In this document: positions 28,006-38,824 of the stretch, piece by piece
Layout: every line of letters begins with the position of its first letter
Position numbering within the stretch: position 1 is the stretch's first letter
Origin: an uncultured Methylophilaceae bacterium
Lineage (GTDB): Bacteria; Pseudomonadota; Gammaproteobacteria; Burkholderiales; Methylophilaceae
Assembly (NCBI GenBank): GCA_903863255.1
Contig: CAIPBJ010000091.1
Span: 1 to 64,000 of the forward strand
Length of the DNA: 64,000 nucleotides
Direction: 5' to 3'
Translations under genes and position numbers: made by a program
The notes under the pieces: generated by a model
Seen by the model: the letters and a program-made list of their open reading frames with translations, nothing else
The model's database searches: none
Told to the model about the DNA's origin: nothing

Positions 28006-29208
28006 ATGGGAAATGATCCTGGCTGGGGTAATCGCAATAACGATGGGCCTCCTGATTTGGATGAAATTATGCGGCAGTTAAGTCGTAAACTTAATAACTT
28101 CTTTGGCAAGTCTTCTGATAACAACAATCAAGTCCCGGAACCTGCTTCAAACGGTTTGGCCTTTTTGCCTATAGTCGGTTTGATCGTAATCATTTGGATT
28201 GCTACAGGGTTTTATATTGTAGACCAGGGGTCCAGAGGCGTTGTACTTAGATTCGGACGTCATGTGGAGACAACACTTCCTGGCCCGCGCTGGCATATTC
28301 CCTATCCAATAGAATCCGTTACTGTAGTCAATATGGAACAAGTTCGCACCTTGGAGGTTGGATACAGGTCTTCTGAAGGGGGCGCTGGCAGAAGCAAGGA
28401 GCTTAAAGAGTCGCTAATGTTGACTGATGATGAAAACATTATCGATCTTCAGTTCGCAGTCCAATACAATTTAAAAAACGTTGAAGATGCTCTTTTTAAC
28501 AACCGCGATTCTGAACAGTCTGTTCGTGGAGTTGCTGAGACTGCGGTAAGAGAGATAGTTGGTAAAAGTAAAATGGATTTTGTACTATACGAAGGACGAG
28601 ATGAGATCGCAATTCAAACTAAACAACTTATGCAAAGCATACTCGATCGATACAATTCCGGAATAAGCATAGTCAATGTGACCATGCAAAATATTCAGCC
28701 TCCTGAGCAGGTTCAGGCTGCATTTGATGATGCTGTAAAAGCCGGTCAGGATCTTGAACGCCAAAAGAATGAAGGCCAGGCGTATGCAAATGATGTCATT
28801 CCGAAGGCACGTGGCACTGCTTCTCGTTTGTTAGAAGAGGCTGCTGGATACAAATTGCGAGTGGAGAATGAGGCGACAGGCAATGCCAGTCGTTTTGAGC
28901 AAGTCTTAGCTCAATACCAACATGCTCCTGAAGTCACTCGCCAACGTCTTTATCTTGATACTCAGGAACAAATTTTATCGAGTGTAAGTAAGGTCGTAGT
29001 CGATCAGAAGGGTAACAGCAATTTGTTGTATTTGCCATTAGACAAGCTCATTAATGCTTCAAACCCATCCCCGATAACTTTGAATTCTCAAACTCAGAGC
29101 GTTCCTTCGACTTCCTCAAGCCCTAACCCTGTTTCGAATGATGTGGATGCTGATTCTGCAGCACGTTCGCGTGATGTTTACAGAAACCGCGACAGGGAGA
29201 ACAGATGA
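28006..29208 (+). CDS. hflK: HflK, SPFH-family subunit of the HflKC complex controlling FtsH
   Basis: Bitopic inner-membrane protein of 400 residues. It has a Gly/Asn-rich cytoplasmic start (GNDPGWGNRNNDGPPDL), one membrane helix at about 51-71, then a periplasmic SPFH/prohibitin domain (YIVDQGSRGVVLRFGRHVETTLPGPRWHIPYPIE) and a coiled-coil. Together with HflC it forms a large cage around FtsH. The start is ATG 28006 with CGGAG at 27995-27999. The frame stays open two codons earlier to TTG 28000, but the Shine-Dalgarno spacing favours 28006. Confidence 0.94.
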   Translation: MGNDPGWGNRNNDGPPDLDEIMRQLSRKLNNFFGKSSDNNNQVPEPASNGLAFLPIVGLIVIIWIATGFYIVDQGSRGVVLRFGRHVETTLPGPRWHIPYPIESVTVVNMEQVRTLEVGYRSSEGGAGRSKELKESLMLTDDENIIDLQFAVQYNLKNVEDALFNNRDSEQSVRGVAETAVREIVGKSKMDFVLYEGRDEIAIQTKQLMQSILDRYNSGISIVNVTMQNIQPPEQVQAAFDDAVKAGQDLERQKNEGQAYANDVIPKARGTASRLLEEAAGYKLRVENEATGNASRFEQVLAQYQHAPEVTRQRLYLDTQEQILSSVSKVVVDQKGNSNLLYLPLDKLINASNPSPITLNSQTQSVPSTSSSPNPVSNDVDADSAARSRDVYRNRDRENR

Positions 29209-30092
29209 TGCCAATCCCTATGAAAAATCTTGGAACTATACTTTTGGTGATTATCAGTGTCTTGATCATTACGAGCTATTCAATTTTTACTGTTGATCAA
29301 AGAGAATCAGCAATAGTTTTTAGATTAGGTGAGATTGTTTCTGTCAAAAAAGAACCTGGAATATATTTTAAGGTCCCTTTTGTTGAGAACGTAACCTATT
29401 TTGATAATCGCATATTAACTTTAAGTTCAGCTTACCCAGACAAGTTTATAACCAGTGAAAAGAAAAATGTGCTAGTTGACTCATTTGTAAAATGGCGCAT
29501 ATCCGATCCTGCCAAGTTCTATGTATCTGTGAATGGCGACGAACTGCAGGCGGAGCGAAGGCTATCTCAAACCGTCAATGATGGGCTTCGAGCAGAATTC
29601 GGAAAACGGACAATAAATGATGTCGTTTCGGGTGAGCGGGCTGAGATTATGGAGATACTCCGTCAACGCGCCGATAGGGATTCTCGGCAAATGGGTATTG
29701 ATGTTCTTGATGTAAGGTTAACACGAGTCGATCTCACGCCCGAGGTAAGTGAATCGGTATACCAGAGGATGGAAGCTGAAAGAAAACGAGTCGCGAACGA
29801 ATTACGCTCACAGGGTGCAGGTGCAGCTGAAAAGATACGGGCGGATGCCGATAAACAGCGAGAAATCATAATTGCTGAAGCATTTAGAGAAGCTCAAAAA
29901 ATCAAGGGATCCGGTGATGCAAAAGCCTCAGAGATTTATGCTGATGCATATGGAAAGAACCCTGAATTTTATGCTTTCTATAGAAGCCTAGAAGCCTACC
30001 GAAATAGCTTCAAGAATAAAAGTGATGTATTGATCCTTGACCCGAATTCAGACTTTTTTAAATACATGCGTGGATCGGGCGGGCATAAGTAG
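29205..30092 (+). CDS. hflC: HflC, SPFH-family partner of HflK
   Basis: 295 residues, with an N-terminal membrane helix (about 8-28) and an SPFH domain (YSIFTVDQRESAIVFRLGEIV, then EPGIYFKVPF). The helical C-terminus is rich in Ala and charged residues (REIIIAEAFREAQKIKGSGDAKASEIYADAYGK), as in all HflC proteins. ATG 29205 overlaps the hflK stop (ATGA); a second ATG follows at 29208. It partners HflK around FtsH in the inner membrane. Confidence 0.95.
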   Translation: MMPIPMKNLGTILLVIISVLIITSYSIFTVDQRESAIVFRLGEIVSVKKEPGIYFKVPFVENVTYFDNRILTLSSAYPDKFITSEKKNVLVDSFVKWRISDPAKFYVSVNGDELQAERRLSQTVNDGLRAEFGKRTINDVVSGERAEIMEILRQRADRDSRQMGIDVLDVRLTRVDLTPEVSESVYQRMEAERKRVANELRSQGAGAAEKIRADADKQREIIIAEAFREAQKIKGSGDAKASEIYADAYGKNPEFYAFYRSLEAYRNSFKNKSDVLILDPNSDFFKYMRGSGGHK

Positions 30093-30123
30093 CCTGTAAC
30101 CATTTTTATTTCCAGGAGTGAAT

Positions 30124-30309
30124 TTGGTTACAACTTTTATTGTTTCTATTGGTTTAATGTTGGTGCTTGAGGGAATTATGCCTCTATTGTCACCAAAATC
30201 ATGGAGGCAGACGTTCGAGCGTTTAGTCACGATGACTGATGGACAGTTAAGGTTCATTGGCATGGCTTCAATGTTGTTAGGTCTTTTAATACTTATTTTA
30301 TTTCATTAA
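30124..30309 (+). CDS. DUF2065 small inner-membrane protein
   Basis: 61 residues forming two hydrophobic helices with the family pattern LVLEGIMPLLSPKSWRQTFERL, then TDGQLRFIGMASMLLGLLIL. The start is set at TTG 30124, five bases after AGGAG (30114-30118). A GTG at 30118 overlaps that Shine-Dalgarno and is unlikely. DUF2065 genes lie between hflC and hisZ or purA in many Beta- and Gammaproteobacteria. The function is unknown; context suggests a link to membrane proteolysis. Confidence 0.85.
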   Translation: MVTTFIVSIGLMLVLEGIMPLLSPKSWRQTFERLVTMTDGQLRFIGMASMLLGLLILILFH

Positions 30310-30311
30310 TT

Positions 30312-32823
<2,512 letters not shown>

Positions 32824-32824
32824 A

Positions 32825-33373
32825 TTGAAAAAAAACAACAACAAACGTTTTGCTTGGGCTATAACCGGATCGGGCCATTTTTTAAAGGAATCCATTGAAA
32901 TCATCAACAAGATTGATGATGTCGACTTGTTCCTTAGTAAAGCAGCCTATGAGATTCTTCAGCAGTATGGATATAAGCACGGTATAGGTCGTGTATTCCA
33001 AGATAAGACAGCAAGTTCGGTTCCAGTTGAGCTCTTTTATACTGGATCTTATCACACGCTAGTTGTTGCCCCTGCATCTTCAAATACGGTAGCCAAGATG
33101 GTATGTGGGATATCTGATAATTTGGTAACAAACATTTATGCACAGGCAGGTAAATGTAGGGTGCCTAGTATTGTTTTTGCCTGTGATACCGATCCAGTTG
33201 TTGAGTCAGAAGCACCTCGTGAGAATATTGTAAAAGTCTACCCTCGTAAAATTGATCTTGAAAATATTGAAAAATTAAAAATGTTTGAAGAGACAACCGT
33301 GGTAGCGAATATGCAGTTATTGGAATCCGCAATACAGGCTAGATTAGAGTGTCTGAAAGCCTTCTCTTCTTAA
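32825..33373 (+). CDS. Flavoprotein of the AfpA/DmrB type, probably for tetrahydromethanopterin biosynthesis
   Basis: 182-residue flavoprotein-superfamily protein. Seen are the FMN-binding start WAITGSGHFLKES, VVAPASSNTVAKMVCGISDNLVTNIYAQAGK and the end of the core PSIVFACDTDP. Such proteins occur in archaea and in H4MPT-using methylotrophs, where they are named AfpA or resemble dihydromethanopterin reductase. This assignment is family knowledge plus context. The start is TTG 32825 with GGTAAG just upstream; the open frame reaches back into purA, but that part is not family sequence. Its last 25 bases overlap the next gene. Confidence 0.78.
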   Translation: MKKNNNKRFAWAITGSGHFLKESIEIINKIDDVDLFLSKAAYEILQQYGYKHGIGRVFQDKTASSVPVELFYTGSYHTLVVAPASSNTVAKMVCGISDNLVTNIYAQAGKCRVPSIVFACDTDPVVESEAPRENIVKVYPRKIDLENIEKLKMFEETTVVANMQLLESAIQARLECLKAFSS

Positions 33374-34755
33374 CTGGAAAGCTAGCTGAAAAGAGCTTGC
33401 TTAAAGTTTTGGCTAGTATGGAACCCACTGAGTTTACCTACCGGGTAGAACAAATCGGCATAACCGTAGCGGCACTGATGACTCCAGAAATGATTGCCCG
33501 TAGAGTAAGCGATATCGGAAATGCAGACAAAATAATTGTGCCAGGCTTGTGCAGAGGGGATTTAAGCCTGTTGGAACAAAAATATGGTATTCCTGTATTG
33601 CGGGGTCCGGAAGATTTAAAAGATATTCCACAATTCTTCGGTAAAAAGAAAAGTGATCATGATTTATCCAGATACAGAACTAGAATATTTGCTGAAATCG
33701 TCGATGCGCCATTTCTTCGACCAACGCAAATTTTAGCCAGGTCGGAGTTATTTCGATCACAAGGCGCAAATGTGATTGATTTGGGATGTCTACCCAACAC
33801 ACCATTCCCGCATCTTTCAGAAACCATTCAAACTCTTAAGAAATCAGGATTCAAAGTCAGCGTTGATTCATTAAATGTAGACGAATTGATAGTTGCAGGA
33901 AGTTCAGGAGCTGATTATCTATTGAGCTTGACTGAAAAAACATTGTGGGTGGCTGATGAAGTGCCATCTACGCCAGTACTTATTCCAAGTAAATCTGGCA
34001 ACTTATCCTCTTTGTACCGGGCTATTGATATCATGAAGTCTAAGAGCAAGCAATTTATTGCTGATCCAATCTTAGATCCTATCCCTTTTGGGTTTGTTGA
34101 ATCAATCCACAGATATCGCTGCTTAAGAAAGCGCTATCCAGATGTGGATATAATGATGGGCATTGGAAACATCACTGAGCTTGTGGATGCTGATACGTCT
34201 GGAATCAATGCATTGCTTTTTGGAATGATTGCAGAATTGGATATTGATTTTGTTTTAACCACATCAGTAAGTTCTCATGCCATCAATGCTGTTTCCGAGG
34301 CGGATTTAGCCAGAAGGATGATGTTTGCTGCTAAGGAAGATTCAAGGCTGCCAAGGGATTACAGCAATGGCTTACTTGTTCATCATGACAAACGACCTTT
34401 TCCATACAGTGAAGACGAGATAAAGGATTTTGCTAGTCAAGTCAAAGATCCAAGTTTTCGTATACAAGTAAGCGATAATGGTTTTTACATCTATAACCGG
34501 GATGGGATATCCCATGCAATTGATCCTTTTGAGGTTTACTCGAAATTGGAAGTTGACGATGATGCTTCCCATGCCTTTTATTTAGGCGTTGAATTGGCTC
34601 GAGCCCAAATTGCTTGGCAATTGAAGAAAAGATACACACAGGACGAAGAGTTGACTTGGGGTAGCAGTTCGCCAATACAGGATAAAAACATCCTTAAATC
34701 ACACAGGTCGGCGTCACTAAAAGAAAAAAATCAGAAGGATAATCCGAAGAAATAG
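33349..34755 (+). CDS. DHPS-like DUF6513 protein of the H4MPT/methanofuran cluster
   Basis: 468 residues. It starts SLLFLTGKLAEKSLLKVL, the usual start of this archaeal/methylotroph family. A middle barrel resembles dihydropteroate synthase, with GCLPNTPFPHLSETIQTL, ADPILDPIPFGFVES, PDVDIMMGIGNITELVDADTSG and FVLTTSVSSHA. The C-terminus has SFRIQVSDNGFYIYNRDGISHAIDPFEVYSKL. The family occurs with H4MPT genes and is thought to act in pterin assembly; the exact step is not established by this sequence. GTG 33349 overlaps the flavoprotein gene by 25 bases, so the two are probably translationally coupled. Confidence 0.8.
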   Translation: MSESLLFLTGKLAEKSLLKVLASMEPTEFTYRVEQIGITVAALMTPEMIARRVSDIGNADKIIVPGLCRGDLSLLEQKYGIPVLRGPEDLKDIPQFFGKKKSDHDLSRYRTRIFAEIVDAPFLRPTQILARSELFRSQGANVIDLGCLPNTPFPHLSETIQTLKKSGFKVSVDSLNVDELIVAGSSGADYLLSLTEKTLWVADEVPSTPVLIPSKSGNLSSLYRAIDIMKSKSKQFIADPILDPIPFGFVESIHRYRCLRKRYPDVDIMMGIGNITELVDADTSGINALLFGMIAELDIDFVLTTSVSSHAINAVSEADLARRMMFAAKEDSRLPRDYSNGLLVHHDKRPFPYSEDEIKDFASQVKDPSFRIQVSDNGFYIYNRDGISHAIDPFEVYSKLEVDDDASHAFYLGVELARAQIAWQLKKRYTQDEELTWGSSSPIQDKNILKSHRSASLKEKNQKDNPKK

Positions 34756-34909
34756 ATCGATACAAAAGAGAATAGCGTTCCTGAACGCATGAGGTTACGT
34801 CGAAGTGGAATTCATTAAAAAAACAAAATGATTAGGCTATGCAATTTTTGTAATCTACAACATATAACGGATACACTGAATTCCTAACCATTCATTCAAA
34901 AAATAAGTG

Positions 34910-35509
34910 ATGCATTTAAATAAACAAAAACCTAAGATTTTCGAAACAATCGTGACCACTGTAGATTTGGACGGTCATGCTCATTTGGCACCATTTGGTG
35001 TTCGTGAGCAGGATGATTTGATCTTGATATCGCCCTTCAGGCCATCTGCCAGTCTGGATAACTTTCTATTAACAAAGACGGCAGTAATCAATTTAACTGA
35101 TGATGTAAGGGTTTTTGCAGGTGCTTTAACAGGTCGAAGGGACTGGTCTTTATCAAAGGCAATAAAGGTTAATGGGGTTTTCCTGGATTCGGCTTTGTGT
35201 CATCGTGAGTTGAGTTTGGTTGATCTAAAAGATAATGAAATCAGACCTGAATTTTTATTTAAGGTTGTACATGAGGAAATTCATTCTGCATTCAAAGGAT
35301 TTAATCGAGCTCAAGCTGCTGTAATTGAGCTGTCAGTTTTAGTTAGTCGTCTGAATATATTGCCAATTGAGAAAATCGAAACTGAGATGGATTACCTTAA
35401 AATTGCGATTGAAAAAACGGCAGGTGAACGAGAATACGAGGCATGGACTTGGTTGGTAGAAAAAATTCAGAACCATAAGGCTGAAATTTCAGGAGAAAAT
35501 CAAGCGTGA
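34910..35509 (+). CDS. DUF447 family protein of the H4MPT cluster
   Basis: 199 residues. The N-terminal FETIVTTVDLDGHAHLAPFGVREQDD resembles flavin-reductase-like split-barrel proteins, and the rest matches DUF447 (RPSASLDNFLLTKTAVINLTDDVRVFAGAL; FKGFNRAQAAVIELSVLVSRLNILP). The family is found with H4MPT genes in methanogens and methylotrophs; its role is unknown to me, possibly FMN-linked. The start is ATG 34910 (GTG 34907 also fits); no clear Shine-Dalgarno is present. It lies 154 bases after the DUF6513 gene and overlaps mfnB by 4 bases. Confidence 0.8.
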   Translation: MHLNKQKPKIFETIVTTVDLDGHAHLAPFGVREQDDLILISPFRPSASLDNFLLTKTAVINLTDDVRVFAGALTGRRDWSLSKAIKVNGVFLDSALCHRELSLVDLKDNEIRPEFLFKVVHEEIHSAFKGFNRAQAAVIELSVLVSRLNILPIEKIETEMDYLKIAIEKTAGEREYEAWTWLVEKIQNHKAEISGENQA

Positions 35510-36216
35510 CGAAGTTGTTAGTAAGTGTAATGAATGTGGAGGAAGCGGTTTGCGTTTTAGAGGCTGAGGCCGATATCGTTGACCTGAAAAACCCTATCGG
35601 AGGCGCACTGGGTGCTTTGCCTGCTGATACCGTTCTTGAAATCGTGAATGCAATAAAAGGGAGAAGACAAATCAGCGCAACCATTGGCGATATTCCAATG
35701 ATAGCCAGTGAAATTGTTCATGCGGTTAAAAAAATGGCTGCAGTAGGCGTCGATATCGTAAAAATTGGTTTTTTTGGTCATGAGCGTCACGAAGAATGCA
35801 TCGATGCACTTAAACCCATTATTAATTCAGGTGTGCGCATCGTTGCAGTGCTCTTTTCAGATCAGCATCCTAATTTTGACATCGTGACTCAATTATCTTG
35901 TGCGGGCTTTTACGGCGTCATGCTTGACACCCAGGAAAAAACTAAAGGCCATTTATTGGATCACTTCACATTAATGCAACTTAACGATTTTATTATGTCT
36001 TCCAGGTCTGTTGATTTGAAAGTCGGACTGGCAGGATCTTTAAGGATAGAACATGTTGAGGATTTGGCTGATCTGAATCCAGATTTTCTAGGATTCAGGG
36101 GTGCACTCTGCGAAAAAAACAATCGAATTTTAGACCTTGACACGAATAAGCTAAAAGCGATTAAAGAGGTGTTGCATAAATGCAACAATTCGGTCTTGGA
36201 AGTTGATAGATGCTAA
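35506..36216 (+). CDS. mfnB: (5-formylfuran-3-yl)methyl phosphate synthase (DUF556)
   Basis: Condenses two triose phosphates into the furan precursor of methanofuran (methylofuran in methylotrophs). At 236 residues it has the family start LLVSVMNVEEAVCVLEAEADIVDLKNPIGGALGA. K28 (DLKNP) and K86 (DIVKIGFFG) sit where the Methanocaldococcus enzyme has its two active-site lysines (recalled as 27 and 85). D141 (MLDTQ) is a candidate for the conserved Asp. Start GTG 35506 overlaps the DUF447 stop. Together with the three genes before it, this implies formaldehyde oxidation by the H4MPT pathway. Confidence 0.88.
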   Translation: MTKLLVSVMNVEEAVCVLEAEADIVDLKNPIGGALGALPADTVLEIVNAIKGRRQISATIGDIPMIASEIVHAVKKMAAVGVDIVKIGFFGHERHEECIDALKPIINSGVRIVAVLFSDQHPNFDIVTQLSCAGFYGVMLDTQEKTKGHLLDHFTLMQLNDFIMSSRSVDLKVGLAGSLRIEHVEDLADLNPDFLGFRGALCEKNNRILDLDTNKLKAIKEVLHKCNNSVLEVDRC

Positions 36217-36221
36217 ATCAT

Positions 36222-36245
36222 CGCTCAATCTCGTTGATTTGAGCG
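36222..36245 (+). terminator. Hairpin after mfnB, weak terminator candidate
   Basis: Arms CGCTCAA (36222-36228) and TTGAGCG (36239-36245) pair perfectly; an inner ATC/GAT pairing with a bulge extends the stem. It begins 5 bases after the mfnB stop. No T-run follows, so termination may be partial, or the hairpin may protect the mRNA. The right arm overlaps the ompA -35 by one base. Confidence 0.35.
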
Positions 36246-36262
36246 TGACGATTAAATATACT
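36234..36262 (+). promoter_or_regulatory. Candidate strong sigma70 promoter of the OmpA-family gene
   Basis: -35 TTGATT (36234-36239), exactly 17 bases, -10 TATACT (36257-36262). Start codon 36294 is 31 bases downstream, with AGTAGGGG as Shine-Dalgarno. Together with the terminator at 37447 this makes the OmpA-family gene an independent unit. Found by eye only. Confidence 0.6.
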
Positions 36263-36293
36263 AAGGACTACATAAATAGTAGGGGTTTACCAA

Positions 36294-37427
36294 ATGAATA
36301 AAAGTCTCATTAAATTAGCTTTGCTAAGTTCTTTAGCGGTGGTTTCAGTTAACGCTTCTGCTGAGGATGCGTATACCGGTGCATGGTATGTGTTGCCAGG
36401 TGTAGCAGGCCTTGTCCACACAGATAGTTGGTTGGACGCTGATAAGACTGGGATAGGTGGTTTTCTTAGAGGCGGCAAGGAAATAAGTGAGCATTGGGAT
36501 GTTCAATTTGGTGCCAGTTACGCAGAAGCAGATCAGAATGCGAAAATAGTGGGTCTAACCGGAAAGTACAAGCAAACGCTTTTGGGTGTTGATGCGCTTT
36601 ATATGTTTAGCCGTGATAGTTTCAGGCCTTTTGTTCTTGCCGGTGTCGGTGCAGCTTACAATGACGTTGCGTATTCCTATCCAAATGTAAACATTGATGG
36701 CGGACATACATCATGGATGGCAAACGTTGGTGTTGGCGCTCAATATCTATTTAACGATTCATTGGGTTTGCAAGTTGATTTACGTCAAGTCTTCAGTCGT
36801 GCTGAAGCTAATGCCACGATTCCGGTCAGTGGGCTATCTGCTCATGACAGTTCAACAATTAGTAATACCTATTTAAATGTGGGTGGTATTTTCCGTTTTG
36901 GAGCACCGAAGCCAGTTGCTATTGCAGAACCGATGCCTGAACCAACTCCAGCTCCTGCTCCAGAGCCAGTCGTGGCTCCAGAACCAGCTCCTGCTCCCGC
37001 GCCTGAGCCAGTTGCTGCACCTGAGCCATGCAAGCCAACCTTTGAAACGATTACCGTTTCTGCTCAGAAGCTATTCGGATTCGATAAGGCTCACCTGAAA
37101 GCTGAAGGTAAACAAGAATTGGATGATGCTGCTGAGAAATTGATAGCAAATCCTGATTTGGACATGGTTTTAGTGACTGGTTACACAGATAGAATAGGTG
37201 ATGCAAAGTACAATCTTAAACTTTCTGAGCGCAGAGCTAAGCAAGTTAAGGATTATTTAGTTTCCAAAGGTGTTGATGCTGGCCGCTTAACAGCAGTAGG
37301 CAAAGGTAAAGATGACCCTGTCGTGGAATGTAAGGGTATTAAAGGTAAGAAGTTGATCGAATGTTTGGCTCCGAATAGAAGAGTGACAATAACATCTGAG
37401 AAACAACGCGAAAATGCCTGCCAATAG
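36294..37427 (+). CDS. OmpA-family outer-membrane protein
   Basis: 377 residues: signal peptide cleaved near residue 23 (VNASA), an eight-stranded OmpA-like beta-barrel (about 24-200), a Pro/Ala/Glu-rich linker at about 205-245, then an OmpA_C peptidoglycan-binding domain. That domain has VTGYTDRIGDAKYNLKLSERRAKQVKDYL and APNRRVTIT. The conserved D and R that bind diaminopimelate appear in TDR and NRRV. The ECKGIKGKKLIECL segment holds a probable disulfide pair, typical of beta/gamma OmpA. It has its own promoter and a strong terminator, so it is probably abundant. Confidence 0.92.
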   Translation: MNKSLIKLALLSSLAVVSVNASAEDAYTGAWYVLPGVAGLVHTDSWLDADKTGIGGFLRGGKEISEHWDVQFGASYAEADQNAKIVGLTGKYKQTLLGVDALYMFSRDSFRPFVLAGVGAAYNDVAYSYPNVNIDGGHTSWMANVGVGAQYLFNDSLGLQVDLRQVFSRAEANATIPVSGLSAHDSSTISNTYLNVGGIFRFGAPKPVAIAEPMPEPTPAPAPEPVVAPEPAPAPAPEPVAAPEPCKPTFETITVSAQKLFGFDKAHLKAEGKQELDDAAEKLIANPDLDMVLVTGYTDRIGDAKYNLKLSERRAKQVKDYLVSKGVDAGRLTAVGKGKDDPVVECKGIKGKKLIECLAPNRRVTITSEKQRENACQ

Positions 37428-37446
37428 TATTACTCTGATTTGATTG

Positions 37447-37470
37447 AGCCCCGCATTGCGGGGCTTTTTT
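37447..37470 (+). terminator. Rho-independent terminator of the OmpA-family gene
   Basis: Perfect 8-base stem: AGCCCCGC (37447-37454) and GCGGGGCT (37458-37465), loop ATT, followed by a run of six T. It begins 20 bases after the stop codon. The next gene begins only 16 bases further on. Confidence 0.93.
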
Positions 37471-37486
37471 ATATCTAATAAAACTT

Positions 37487-38824
37487 ATGATTCAATACCA
37501 ATCACAAAATGTGGATCTTATTCTGGAGCCTCGCTGGATAATTCCGGTAGTTCCCGGTAATCAAACGCTTGAGAAATCATCAATAATTGTTAATGAAGGT
37601 AAGATTATCGATATTTTGCCTTCTGATGAGGCCTTACTACGTTATAGGACAAAAGATCACCTTCTTTTAGATGAGCATGTGTTAATACCAGGGTTAATTA
37701 ATCTCCACACCCATGCAGCTATGACTTTAATGCGTGGTATAGCTGACGATATTCCTTTAATGCCCTGGCTTCAAGAACATATCTGGCCAGCAGAAAGAGA
37801 GCTGCTTTCTGAGCGTTTTGTTTATGACGGGACGTTGCTAGCCTGCGCAGAGATGATGGCTGGCGGTGTGACCTGTTTTAATGATATGTATTTTTATCCG
37901 CAATCTGCAGCAGAAGCTTGTGTAAAGATTGGAATGAGAGCCCAGTTGGGACTGGTGGTGCTAGAGTTTCCTACAAGTTACGCGACTGATTCAGACGATT
38001 ACCTTCGTAAGGGATTGGATGTTCGTGATAGCTGGCGTGGAAATGATCTGTTGAGCTTCAGTTTAGCTCCACATGCGCCCTATACGGTTGAGAATCGAAC
38101 ATTTGAAGAAGTGATTAAATTCTCTGAACAACTGAATCTGGGAATACATATTCACTTACATGAAACACTCGAGGAGGTTGCCCAAAGTAAGCTTCGATAT
38201 GGCGTCAGTCCGATAGCTAGATTGGCAAGTCTTGGCGTGCTGGGTCCCAATCTCGTTGCGGCTCATTGTGTCCATCTTCAGAATGAGGATATGGATTTGA
38301 TGAAAGAACACGGATGTCATATCGCTCACTGTCCAACTTCCAATTTGAAGTTGGCTAGCGGAATTGCAGATATTTCAAAGATGGTTAATGTAAATTTGAA
38401 TATTGGTCTTGGAACGGATGGGGCGGCCAGCAACAACCGGCTTGATTTGTTCTCTGAAATGCGAATGGCCGCTCTGCTTGCCAAGGGCGTAAGTTTAAAT
38501 GCTTCGACATTGCCAGCAAATCAGGTATTGGCGATGGGAACGATCAATGCAGCCAAAGCACTTGGATTGGAAGATAAGATTGGCTCAATTGAAATTGGTA
38601 AGTTGGCTGATTTAACGGCAGTTAGAATATCAACCCCTGAATTAATGCCATGTTTCGATCCATTGTCCCATTTGATTTATGTTGCTGAAAGACGTCATGT
38701 TAGCCATGTCTGGGTAAATGGAGAACTTAAGTTTCATGAAGGCGTCTATGCTAATATCGAACCACATGAAGTAAAGGATATATCATCTCAATGGCAATCA
38801 AAACTGAGTCCGTACAAGATATGA
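37487..38824 (+). CDS. mtaD: 5-methylthioadenosine/S-adenosylhomocysteine deaminase-type amidohydrolase (TRZ/ATZ family)
   Basis: 445-residue metal-dependent amidohydrolase. The HxH motif is at H74 and H76 (LINLHTHAAMTLMRG). Further ligands lie in HIHLHETLEEV, AAHCVHL and LGTDGAASNN. The family start LEPRWIIPVVP and end DPLSHLIYVAERRHVSHVWVNGE are present. It deaminates MTA or SAH; a role on guanine or triazines cannot be excluded. The start ATG 37487 lies 16 bases after the terminator hairpin and has no clear Shine-Dalgarno. It overlaps ubiG, a SAH-producing enzyme. Confidence 0.85.
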   Translation: MIQYQSQNVDLILEPRWIIPVVPGNQTLEKSSIIVNEGKIIDILPSDEALLRYRTKDHLLLDEHVLIPGLINLHTHAAMTLMRGIADDIPLMPWLQEHIWPAERELLSERFVYDGTLLACAEMMAGGVTCFNDMYFYPQSAAEACVKIGMRAQLGLVVLEFPTSYATDSDDYLRKGLDVRDSWRGNDLLSFSLAPHAPYTVENRTFEEVIKFSEQLNLGIHIHLHETLEEVAQSKLRYGVSPIARLASLGVLGPNLVAAHCVHLQNEDMDLMKEHGCHIAHCPTSNLKLASGIADISKMVNVNLNIGLGTDGAASNNRLDLFSEMRMAALLAKGVSLNASTLPANQVLAMGTINAAKALGLEDKIGSIEIGKLADLTAVRISTPELMPCFDPLSHLIYVAERRHVSHVWVNGELKFHEGVYANIEPHEVKDISSQWQSKLSPYKI

